Shown piece after piece: positions 1 to 6,663 of a stretch of 64,000 bases of DNA. The notes under the pieces are model-generated. The model ran no database searches. It was given only the letters and a program-made list of their open reading frames with translations, and was not told the DNA's origin. The translations under genes and the position numbers were made by a program. Source of the DNA: Methanomicrobiales archaeon HGW-Methanomicrobiales-3 (GTDB lineage: Archaea; Halobacteriota; Methanomicrobia; Methanomicrobiales; Methanospirillaceae); assembly GCA_002839605.1 (NCBI GenBank), contig PGYK01000001.1, positions 372,001 to 436,000 on the forward strand, read 5' to 3'. The first letter of the stretch is position 1, and the number at the start of each line of letters is the position of its first letter.

Positions 1-60
1 GACGGGCGAGATTCGGCCCACCTCCGCCTCGATCTTCCGGATAGCCTCTGCGATGTCCAT
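1..60 (-). CDS. Partial hypothetical protein (N-terminus only)
   Basis: An ATG at position 60 on the minus strand opens a frame that runs off the left edge, so only 20 residues are visible. They are helix-forming and charged (start MDIAEAIRKIEAEV). An AAGG stretch lies directly before the ATG. The gene follows the MazF-like gene on the same strand and could belong to the same transcript. No family can be assigned from this fragment. Confidence 0.45.
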   Translation of the reverse strand, partial: MDIAEAIRKIEAEVGRISPV

Positions 61-141
61 CCTTCGAGTGTCATCGCAGGAAATAATAAGGCTGCTGATG
101 CAGGGTCCGGGATACAGGGATCCTGGTGCTGGCCGTAACCG

Positions 142-522
142 TCAATGGCGGTTGCGCCCGGTCCTGTTTTGCGGTTGATGCCTGCCGGAGGAATGAGAGT
201 GCCGCTTTATTGGGTTGAGCTCCTCCAGGTACTCCGCGGTAACCCGGCCTTTCTTCCCGATCACATCCCCGCTGCGCAGAGTGACGATCCGGGACGTCAT
301 CACGTAACTTTCGCCAAAAAGATCGAGCCCGCCGGTTGCGAAATCATCGATGGAGAGCGGCAGGCAGGGCGCATCGGCCGGCGCTTTGCTGCTGACCGGG
401 CAGACCTGAACCGTGCCGTCATCGGATGTCCCGATAACCACAACCGGCCGGATCTTTGCCAGTGTCCGGTTGTCAAGTGCCACGGGTGCAAGGAGGACAT
501 CGCCTTTGCAGTACTGCCCCAT
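142..522 (-). CDS. PemK/MazF-family toxin-like protein
   Basis: The 126-residue product resembles MazF/PemK mRNA interferases. It has an N-terminal KGDVLLAPV strand, a KIRPVVVIG strand typical of the family, a CPVSSK segment and a VTLRSGDVIGKKGRV segment before the usual C-terminal helix. Family members are ribosome-independent or ribosome-associated endoribonucleases paired with a small antitoxin. No antitoxin gene is evident just upstream, where MazE-type partners normally sit. The last 25 residues after EYLEELN are basic, polar and unlike the family, whereas another reading frame continues with a more plausible helix (NKAALSFLRQ). A frameshift or altered C-terminus is therefore possible. 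Family call is good; activity is inferred. Confidence 0.7.
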   Translation of the reverse strand: MGQYCKGDVLLAPVALDNRTLAKIRPVVVIGTSDDGTVQVCPVSSKAPADAPCLPLSIDDFATGGLDLFGESYVMTSRIVTLRSGDVIGKKGRVTAEYLEELNPIKRHSHSSGRHQPQNRTGRNRH

Positions 523-622
523 GCCAACAATGTCCGGTGTGAAGGAACATAAGGAATTGGTTTTTTAAAAAAAACTGCTCTGTGGAAAACCTGCCAGAAA
601 TAATAGATTGATCTGCGATGGG

Positions 623-760
623 GCCACGGGCGCTCGGGGTCTCATCGACCCTCGCCCCGTGGAGCAGGAGGTAAATGGGCACTTGAAACTAAAATGATAG
701 AACCGGCGGTCAAGGGGGCTTGCCCCCTTGAGGAGCCTCCCTCCTCTTTAGGTAGAGAGG
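623..760. repeat. Cluster of GC-rich inverted repeats (REP-like)
   Basis: The gap between the MazF-like and AN1 genes holds successive inverted repeats. Arms CCACGGG (624-630) and CCCGTGG (656-662) enclose a second stem GGGTC/GACCC. Arms CAAGGGGGC (711-719) and GCCCCCTTG (722-730) form a perfect 9-bp stem with a 2-base spacer. A CT-rich/GA-rich imperfect pair follows at about 735-762. No open frame here looks coding. The layout resembles repetitive extragenic palindromes, but copies elsewhere cannot be checked from this window. Confidence 0.5.
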
Positions 761-861
761 GGGTCACCCTCGCAATTCCACAAAATGACACTGTGGGAAT
801 GATTTCTACAGAGCAAAAAAAAACCAGACTCATAAATGCCGGAAACACCTACCACAAAATC

Positions 862-1185
862 ATGACGCGATGCGATCACTGTGGCAACGAGTGCACGCTC
901 CCCTTCACCTGCCAGCACTGCGGGGGAAAGTTCTGTGCCGACTGCCGCCTCCCCCCCAACCACGACTGCACCGGTATCGGCAGCTGGAACGCCAAACCCC
1001 GGCCTGCCGTTGGGGCAAGCTACGGCAGCGGTGGCGGGGTGAGCGCGACAGGTGGGATTGTAACGGAACCCCGGCGCAGCGGTGCGAAGAAGGCGGCACC
1101 GGGCATCCCGTACCTGAAGATCATGGCAGTCATCATCGTTCTGGTCCTGCTCGGGCTCGCGTGGCTGGCACTCACCGGGTACTGA
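862..1185 (+). CDS. AN1-type zinc finger protein with C-terminal membrane anchor
   Basis: The 107-residue protein starts at the ATG followed by TRCDHCGNEC. The frame is open further upstream, but that part reads through the inverted repeats and is not protein-like. Residues 4-36 carry the AN1 cysteine/histidine pattern: two CxxC pairs, then C-x4-C-x2-C, and a final H-x-C (NHDC). A Gly/Ser-rich linker follows, and residues about 86-105 form one hydrophobic membrane segment. Small AN1-membrane proteins are common in Methanomicrobiales. A role in protein quality control or ubiquitin-like signalling is known for eukaryotic AN1 proteins but is not established here. Confidence 0.75.
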   Translation: MTRCDHCGNECTLPFTCQHCGGKFCADCRLPPNHDCTGIGSWNAKPRPAVGASYGSGGGVSATGGIVTEPRRSGAKKAAPGIPYLKIMAVIIVLVLLGLAWLALTGY

Positions 1186-1234
1186 TCACCGGAACGGAAC
1201 GTGCCGTCCCTTTAAAAGAAAAAGAATAATTTCG

Positions 1235-1504
1235 TTAGTTCGCTTCTGCTTTCTGGAGCAGGATCCGGCCCTTGGACGTAAGCCGGAGAACAATCTCGCT
1301 TGAGGACTTCCCACCGTCAAGGGTTCTGTTGGACAGCATGACCCGGACAGCAGAGCGTATGCTGCTCTCTCCATGGTCCGGGAGGAGTTGCTGAACCACG
1401 TGACCGATATGGCAACCCTGCTTCTCGCTGACTGCCTGGAGAATATGGATATGGATGGGGTCGGGCACGAAGACCTCAGGGGTTTTAAAGGATATAGCTT
1501 CCAT
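1235..1504 (-). CDS. Small winged-helix-like protein
   Basis: The 89-residue product has the look of a winged helix. One helix includes HIHILQAVSEKQG, a second covers HVVQQLLPDHG, a recognition-like helix reads SSIRSAVRVMLSNRTL, and the C-terminus is a beta-wing-like stretch with VLRLTSKGRILLQ. The phrase 'LTSKGRILL' is typical of PadR/MarR-type archaeal DNA-binding domains. No ligand-binding domain is attached. It points toward the AN1 gene and is divergent from the C39-like gene at 1696. A transcription regulator is the likely role, but the target is unknown. Confidence 0.6.
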   Translation of the reverse strand: MEAISFKTPEVFVPDPIHIHILQAVSEKQGCHIGHVVQQLLPDHGESSIRSAVRVMLSNRTLDGGKSSSEIVLRLTSKGRILLQKAEAN

Positions 1505-1695
1505 CTTAAGTTACCTCTTGGTGAATACCCGGTCTGCTGGTACCTGATGGGGGTACCAAAGACCGGCATTCCACATACGTATTGGATGTACGACATGAAG
1601 TAACCATTCCATATATACAAGGGGCAGATTGAACCGGCCCGGTCCGCAACAGGGTTCATCTGCTCCGGGTTCCAGAACTGATACAGGAATCATCG

Positions 1696-2448
1696 ATGCG
1701 CCGGTTGTATCTTCTCATCCTTGTCGCCAGTTTCGGCGTGATCATCGTCCTCGCAGCAGCGATTGTACTGACAAGCCCGGCCCTTAACGCTGCTGCCCTG
1801 CAGGCCGCTCCACCTGCAACGGTGCAGCCCGGGCCCGGCACCTCTCTCCCCCCATCTCCCTACTATACCGGCAGTGATTATTCCTCCCTGCAATCCAATG
1901 ATCACCTCACGGTTCTCCCGCTGAGCAGCTACCGGCAGCAGGTGACCAACTACAGCTGCGGGGCGGTCGCTGCCATGACCGTTCTGTCCTATTACAGGAT
2001 GCCGGTCAACAACAGCGATGCCGATGAGGTTCAAATCGCGCACGAGATATACCCCAATGTTTCCGAGACGACCGGCGTGAACCCGGAGCAGCTGGCGTCA
2101 TGGTTCGCCCGTCAGGGAATGAACGCAACGTGGGGCACCGGCGGGAGCCGGACGATGCTTCGCGAGAACCTGAAGAACGGGATCCCCACGATGGTGGAAT
2201 GGATCGACTGGGGCGGTCACTGGGTTGTGGTGGTCGGGTACGATGACCGTGGAACGGAGACTGTCTGGGACGATGTCATCATCTTTGCCGATTCCGTGGA
2301 CTGCCACGATGAACGGGTGGATGGGATCACGTATTTCAACTACGGAAGGTTCGATGCCATGTGGTTTGATGCGCACTACTTCCCAAAGAACATGCAGGAC
2401 CGGGCTTATGTCATCGCGGTACCCGGCACCACCCCGCTCCCGGCCTGA
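1696..2448 (+). CDS. Exported C39-family peptidase-like protein
   Basis: The 250-residue protein has an uncleaved or signal-type hydrophobic N-terminus (residues 4-26) and a Pro/Ala/Ser linker. The following domain matches the papain-like C39 fold: the nucleophile region is NYSCGAVAAMTVLSYY with Cys88, the catalytic His175 sits in GGHWVVVVGYDD, and Asp199 in IFADS can complete the triad. C39 domains cleave double-glycine leader peptides, but stand-alone exported members in archaea have unknown substrates. No ABC transporter domain is fused, unlike bacteriocin exporters. The protein probably acts on the outer face of the membrane. Confidence 0.75.
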   Translation: MRRLYLLILVASFGVIIVLAAAIVLTSPALNAAALQAAPPATVQPGPGTSLPPSPYYTGSDYSSLQSNDHLTVLPLSSYRQQVTNYSCGAVAAMTVLSYYRMPVNNSDADEVQIAHEIYPNVSETTGVNPEQLASWFARQGMNATWGTGGSRTMLRENLKNGIPTMVEWIDWGGHWVVVVGYDDRGTETVWDDVIIFADSVDCHDERVDGITYFNYGRFDAMWFDAHYFPKNMQDRAYVIAVPGTTPLPA

Positions 2449-2504
2449 AGAAAAAGGGATGGGTTTTTCTCTGGTTGCGGCACACAATCGGATCAGGGAC
2501 TGCC

Positions 2505-2858
2505 ATGAAGATCACGCGCCTGTATTCCGGAACCGACAACCAGTCTTATTTCGAGGAGATCGAGGTCCCGTTCGAGAGCCGTGAGGACTTTGGCCTTTTC
2601 ACGCTGCCCGAACCGGCCAAGGCGTTCTTCTTCCGCGAGATCCCGCCCGGCTGGACGTACGGGTGGCACACTGTTGTCTGCCGGGAGTATGTGGTTATGC
2701 TCGATGGTGAGGCGGAAGTTGAGGTCGGGAGCGGCGAGAAACGGGTGTTCCGGAAGGGCGATGTTCTGCTTGCCGAGGATCTGACCGGGCAGGGGCACCG
2801 GACCCGGGTGCTGGGGAAACGGGTGTGGCGGCAGATGTTTGTCACCCTTCCGGAATAA
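2505..2858 (+). CDS. Cupin-domain protein
   Basis: The 117-residue product (start MKITRLYSG) is a single small beta-barrel. The cupin core runs from about residue 38 to 105, with FFFREIPPGWTYGWH, then VVMLDGEAEVEVGSG and FRKGDVLLAEDLTGQGHR. The histidines at GWH and GQGHRTR occupy places where cupins bind metal, and the GDVLLAED turn is typical of cupin motif 2. Substrate cannot be deduced. The ATG used lies just after GGGACTGCC; a longer frame exists but its extra ten residues are not conserved-looking. Confidence 0.65.
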   Translation: MKITRLYSGTDNQSYFEEIEVPFESREDFGLFTLPEPAKAFFFREIPPGWTYGWHTVVCREYVVMLDGEAEVEVGSGEKRVFRKGDVLLAEDLTGQGHRTRVLGKRVWRQMFVTLPE

Positions 2859-2917
2859 TCTCCTCACCGATACCCTTTTCATTGGCGCATGCTCATGAGA
2901 GGATCAGGAGTCTGTAC

Positions 2918-3829
2918 GTGAAAGACGATTCAGGGATCAGCGAGGTGTTTGACGAGACCCTGATCCTTGCTCTTGTTGTGATTACCGCAGGGCTGGTTGG
3001 TGTGATGGCGCTCGGGTTTGTGATGCCTGTTGAGAAGACGGCATACGTGGTGCCCCGGTTCGGGGTTGTGGACGTCGACGGGAAGGATGTCATCACCGCC
3101 TTCAATCGCGGCGGCGACCCGCTCTATTTCAATACAACGCCGCTTGCGTCCTACCGGGCTGCCTTTTATGTTGATACGTCCGCGGGAAATTTCCGGGCGG
3201 TTCCGGTATCCAGCCTTGAAGTGTTCGGGCCCGGCGATACGGTCTACCTGTTTTATACCGGCACCGGGTTTTATGCCGTGGACCATCCTCCTGCGGGGGG
3301 TTCCGTGGTCACGCTCCCGCCCGGGAGGGTTGCGGTCCGGCTCGTGGATGTCAATTCCGGGGTTCTGATTGCGCAGGAGACGGTGGTAGAAGGGCCGGTG
3401 CTGACGGGAGTTACCACCGCAACGCCAACACCCGCGCCGACCCCGACCACAACCGGTACGCCAACAGCTACCGCTACGGTGACGCCGACCCCGACAGCTA
3501 CTGCCACGGCAACGGTGACGACAACAACTGCCACACCGACAGCTACGGCATCCCCGACCCCCTCCGGCTATACGGTATCCGTTTCATGGACGCCGCCCGG
3601 TGTGGGAGTCGGGACGATCACACCCCCGGGCACCTCCGGGGGTATCGTGAACATTGCTGCCGGGGCGAGCCAGACCTTCACCCTCACCCCCGGAAATACC
3701 AAGAGGGTGATCTCGATATCGCTGGACGGGTCGCAGGTTGGCGGGCCGGGTGCTGTTGGCCAGACGCTTTCCTACACCCTGACCAATGTGCAGGCTAACC
3801 ACAGCCTGACAGCAGTGTTCGGGAACTGA
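2918..3829 (+). CDS. Pilin-like surface protein with Thr/Pro linker and InlB-B-repeat-like domain
   Basis: A GTG start preceded by GGATCAGGAG gives a 303-residue protein. Its N-terminus is short and charged, followed by SEVFDETLILALVV and a long hydrophobic helix, the arrangement of archaeal type IV pilin-like proteins processed by a prepilin peptidase. A beta-rich domain follows (about 30-160), then a roughly 55-residue linker made almost only of Thr, Pro and Ala (about 165-215). The C-terminal 85 residues resemble a divergent InlB B-repeat (ITPPGTSGG, AAGASQTFTLTPG, VQANHSLTAVF). It is likely surface-exposed and glycosylated. The exact pilin subclass is uncertain. Confidence 0.65.
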   Translation: MKDDSGISEVFDETLILALVVITAGLVGVMALGFVMPVEKTAYVVPRFGVVDVDGKDVITAFNRGGDPLYFNTTPLASYRAAFYVDTSAGNFRAVPVSSLEVFGPGDTVYLFYTGTGFYAVDHPPAGGSVVTLPPGRVAVRLVDVNSGVLIAQETVVEGPVLTGVTTATPTPAPTPTTTGTPTATATVTPTPTATATATVTTTTATPTATASPTPSGYTVSVSWTPPGVGVGTITPPGTSGGIVNIAAGASQTFTLTPGNTKRVISISLDGSQVGGPGAVGQTLSYTLTNVQANHSLTAVFGN

Positions 3830-3988
3830 TCCCCTTCATCCTCTCTCTTCTGTACCTGCGGATTGGAATGCCCGTGGATGACGTTGTGCAGGTCCGGGGC
3901 CTGTATGCGCCTGCACGGTCCCATAAAGAGATCTCAAACCCTAATAACCCCCGCCATCCAACTTCCTACACAGGAGCACAACCACACC

Positions 3989-4657
3989 ATGAAGATCCTC
4001 GCAATCAATGGAAGCCCACGAACAATCCGGAGCACTACCCGCCTTCTCGTCCAGTCTGTTCTTGACGGCGCCACAGAGGCCGGTGCAGAAACCGATATCA
4101 TCGATCTCTGCGATCTCCGCGTCACTCCCTGCACTGCCTGTGAGGGGTGCTCGTTCAACGGGATCTGCGTGTACGATGACGATGTGCCGGCCCTTGTTGA
4201 GCGGATGAAGGGTGCGGACGGCATCATCTTTGCATCGCCCGTGTATATCGACAACGTATCGGGCCAGATGAAAATTTTCTTTGACCGGCTCGCCGACGCG
4301 ATCCATTACCAGCTGCTTTTTGGGAAATTCGGGTGTTCGGTAGCTACCACGCACACATCAGGAGGTGACGAGGTGGTGGCGTACCAGAACCACGTGCTGA
4401 ACTATCTCGCGGTTGTCTCGGTTGGCGGGATCAGTGTTGCAACGGGCGGGGACTCGTCCGCAGCAGAAACCCGCAGTGAGGATGCCCGGGCGCTGGGCCG
4501 GAAACTTGCCGGTGCAATCGCAAGCGGGTATTCCGATCCGGGACAGGAAGAAGAGATCGCGGGCAACCGGGAATTCTTCAAAGACCTTGTTGAGGAGAAC
4601 AGGGATTTCCGGCCGGATGACTACGAGCGCTGGGTACAGATGGGATGGATTCGATGA
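3989..4657 (+). CDS. Iron-sulfur flavoprotein, NADPH-dependent FMN reductase family
   Basis: The 222-residue protein begins MKILAINGSPR, the phosphate-binding loop of flavodoxin-like FMN proteins. Cys48, Cys51, Cys54 and Cys60 form a compact CxxCxxCx5C motif, the [4Fe-4S] site of methanogen iron-sulfur flavoproteins (Isf). The region with ADGIIFASPVYIDNVSGQMK matches the FMN-binding second loop. Isf proteins accept electrons from ferredoxin and help remove O2 or H2O2. The ATG at 3989 is chosen because it opens the first beta strand. The rubrerythrin gene 1.2 kb away fits an oxidative-stress role but is separately transcribed. Confidence 0.85.
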   Translation: MKILAINGSPRTIRSTTRLLVQSVLDGATEAGAETDIIDLCDLRVTPCTACEGCSFNGICVYDDDVPALVERMKGADGIIFASPVYIDNVSGQMKIFFDRLADAIHYQLLFGKFGCSVATTHTSGGDEVVAYQNHVLNYLAVVSVGGISVATGGDSSAAETRSEDARALGRKLAGAIASGYSDPGQEEEIAGNREFFKDLVEENRDFRPDDYERWVQMGWIR

Positions 4658-4833
4658 CGGCATGACACCCTTCATTGTGTTCCCTCTTTCGATGGGAGTT
4701 TCAATAACCGTTCATAACCCCCGATTGCGACCCCCCTGCCGGTCTTATGGGTATGGCAGGCAGCACATTTGGTTCCGAATTTTTCAATCCATCTCAACGG
4801 GACCGTGAAACAGGATGAGAGGATCTTTACCGG

Positions 4834-5316
4834 GTGATTCCGATGGATAACCAGGGACTGGATATACCAAAAACGATTGGGGAGAACATTGCGCTCATCG
4901 CCCTGCTCATCGTATGGCCGGCACTCATCCTGTACACAACGAGCCGTGTTTCTTGGGAGGTAATGGAACCGCACCAGGCTATATCCTACGCTCTTGCGGT
5001 CATCGCGATCCCGGTGTTCCTTGCAGCGCTTCCCGCAGCTACCGTCCTCCTCGGGTGGTTTACCCAAAGGAAGGCGGAATCCCTGCTCTTTGGGGCACTC
5101 TTTTTCCCCTGCTTTTATTGCATCGGCTTTTTCTTCTTCTCCCGCGGCAACATGGTCTTCATCCGCGTTCCCGAGACGGTCTTATATGTCGGCGGGCTCT
5201 CCGCGATATCCGGCCTTGCGGGGTATTGCGCAGCGCACCATGACCAGCGACATCTTGCTATCGCGATTGTCCTTGTCGGGCTCTGGGTTGTTGGCTTCCT
5301 GAGCGGGATTAACTAA
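4834..5316 (+). CDS. Multi-pass membrane protein of unknown function
   Basis: The 160-residue protein has four or five hydrophobic segments: about residues 19-36, 50-75, 83-104, 113-132 and 138-157. I do not recognise a family and see no enzymatic motif. The GTG at 4834 is favoured because GAGAGGATC lies about 11 bases upstream; an in-frame ATG three codons later is the alternative. It stands alone between the flavoprotein gene and a repeat-filled gap. Confidence 0.6.
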   Translation: MIPMDNQGLDIPKTIGENIALIALLIVWPALILYTTSRVSWEVMEPHQAISYALAVIAIPVFLAALPAATVLLGWFTQRKAESLLFGALFFPCFYCIGFFFFSRGNMVFIRVPETVLYVGGLSAISGLAGYCAAHHDQRHLAIAIVLVGLWVVGFLSGIN

Positions 5317-5553
5317 TACCCACAAAAAGGACTCCTGAGAACAGAGGGCAAGAACTGATCGCACCCATTAGTGCCAGCCACGGGGGACCTCCCCGACCCG
5401 TCCTCCGCTCCCCATCTCAAGGGGGGATTGGGCACTTCGGTATCCCTCCCGGATAATCCCGAATCGGAACGATTTCAAAAAGGAGATCACCAACCGGATC
5501 CCGGTAAAAAAACTACAATCGCGATCATGATCGCGATGAAAAAATATTCCGGA

Positions 5554-5810
5554 AAAATCGAAGAGCGTTTTTGATCTCAGAATCGCAGAGCGTTTTTTGT
5601 TTTGAAATCGATCATCGATTTTTGTTTTCAGATCGGATCGCGATTGAAATCCGGGATCACGAACGAGATTTCTGACGGAAGAGAAAATCGGGCCGCGGTT
5701 TTCGTACGAAAATCGATGAGCGATTTTGATCCCAGAATCGAAGAGCGTTTTTCGTTTTACAACCGAACATCGATTTTTATGCTCAAATCGCGATCACGAT
5801 CCCGATCAAA
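5554..5810. repeat. Interspersed repeat array built on GAATCG..AGAGCG..TTTTT units, duplicated at 155 bp
   Basis: Units of about 24-27 bases recur: AATCGAAGAGCGTTTTT at 5556, AATCGCAGAGCGTTTTT at 5581 and AAATCGATCATCGATTTTT at 5605, then AAATCGATGAGCGATTTT at 5710, AATCGAAGAGCGTTTTT at 5736 and AACCGAACATCGATTTTT at 5761. The first three and the last three line up with a constant offset of about 155 bases. AAATCGAT-C-ATCGATTT (5605-5621) and AAAATCG-ATGAG-CGATTTT are also inverted repeats. The rest of the gap (5317-5553 and 5811-5894) shows no gene; only weak frames cross it. Confidence 0.7.
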
Positions 5811-5894
5811 AACCCGTTCAGGATCCATCACGATCCCATTCTCAAGAGTACATAAGGTCCCGATCATGAACTGAAAAAAAGTGAAGGTATGGGG

Positions 5895-6467
5895 TTAATA
5901 ATTCTCAGCCAGCAGCTCGAAGTGCGCCTGCGGGTGGTCGCAGACCGGGCAGGTGGCGGGAGCGTTCTTGCCGCTGACAACATGGCCGCAGTTCCGGCAG
6001 TGCCACTTGGTTGCGGTTGCTGACTTGAAGGCCTTGCCCTTCGCCACATTCTCGTACAGCTTCCGGTACCGGGCCTCATGCTCTGCCTCGACCTTTGCCA
6101 CGTTCCGGAAGAGTTTTGCGATATCCTTGAACCCTTCCTTGTCGGCGATCTTGGCAAAGTCGGGGTAGAGCATGTCCCACTCCATCTTCTCGCCGTCAGC
6201 TGCGGCCTTGAGGTTCTCCTTCGTTGTCCCGATGACCCCGGCCGGGTAGCCGGCAGTGATCGTCACCTCGCCGCCCTTGAGCTGCTTGAAGAAGAGCTTG
6301 GCGTGCTCCCGCTCGTTCTGGGCAGTCTCCTCAAAGATTGCTGCGATCTGCTCGTAGCCTTCCTTCTTTGCCACGCTTGCAAAGAAACTGTAGCGGTTGC
6401 GGGCCTGCGACTCGCCGGCGAATGCTGCAAGGAGCGCTTTCTCGGTCTTGCTTCCTTTGAAGTTCAT
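5895..6467 (-). CDS. rbr: Rubrerythrin
   Basis: The 190-residue protein is a complete rubrerythrin, a cytoplasmic di-iron peroxidase that reduces H2O2 in anaerobes. Residues 1-140 are the ferritin-like four-helix domain, with iron-binding glutamates in the helices (AGESQARNRY, ETAQNEREHAKLF, KVEAEHEARY). The C-terminal rubredoxin domain has two CxxC pairs (WHCRNCGHV and ATCPVCDH) for an FeS4 centre. The ATG at 6467 is chosen over an upstream TTG because it begins the conserved MNFKGSKTEKAL sequence and lies 27 bases from a TATA box. Confidence 0.95.
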   Translation of the reverse strand: MNFKGSKTEKALLAAFAGESQARNRYSFFASVAKKEGYEQIAAIFEETAQNEREHAKLFFKQLKGGEVTITAGYPAGVIGTTKENLKAAADGEKMEWDMLYPDFAKIADKEGFKDIAKLFRNVAKVEAEHEARYRKLYENVAKGKAFKSATATKWHCRNCGHVVSGKNAPATCPVCDHPQAHFELLAENY

Positions 6468-6487
6468 AATCAATAGTGTAATCCCAC

Positions 6488-6500
6488 GGATTTAAAAAAG
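6488..6500 (-). promoter_or_regulatory. TATA box of rubrerythrin gene
   Basis: On the minus strand TTTTTTAAATCC is centred about 27 bases before the ATG, the normal archaeal TATA-to-start-site distance. The transcript would therefore begin at or very near the start codon. Confidence 0.6.
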
Positions 6501-6663
6501 GGTGGGGTTGCACGCGGGGTTTTTTGGTTTTCGCTCAGGACCGGCCGTAGGAAAATCTGGAAAATCCTCCCCGGTCGCCCTTTTTTAGTTCCAGGAGACC
6601 TGTCACCGACCTGTTATTTTTTATATTCCGGGAGTATCATTGGCATACTAACGGATCCCTGCC

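Noticed and set aside
694-861. Longer N-terminus for the AN1 protein
   Set aside because: The extra 56 codons read through the GC-rich palindromes and are not protein-like; the inner ATG precedes the zinc finger directly.
5554-5810. CRISPR array
   Set aside because: Units vary in sequence and spacing, spacers of constant length are missing, and no cas genes are present in the window.
5371-5874. Two small frames across the repeat array
   Set aside because: Their residues simply mirror the DNA repeats (IEERF and RSRSRS phrases) and no ribosome site or family is evident.
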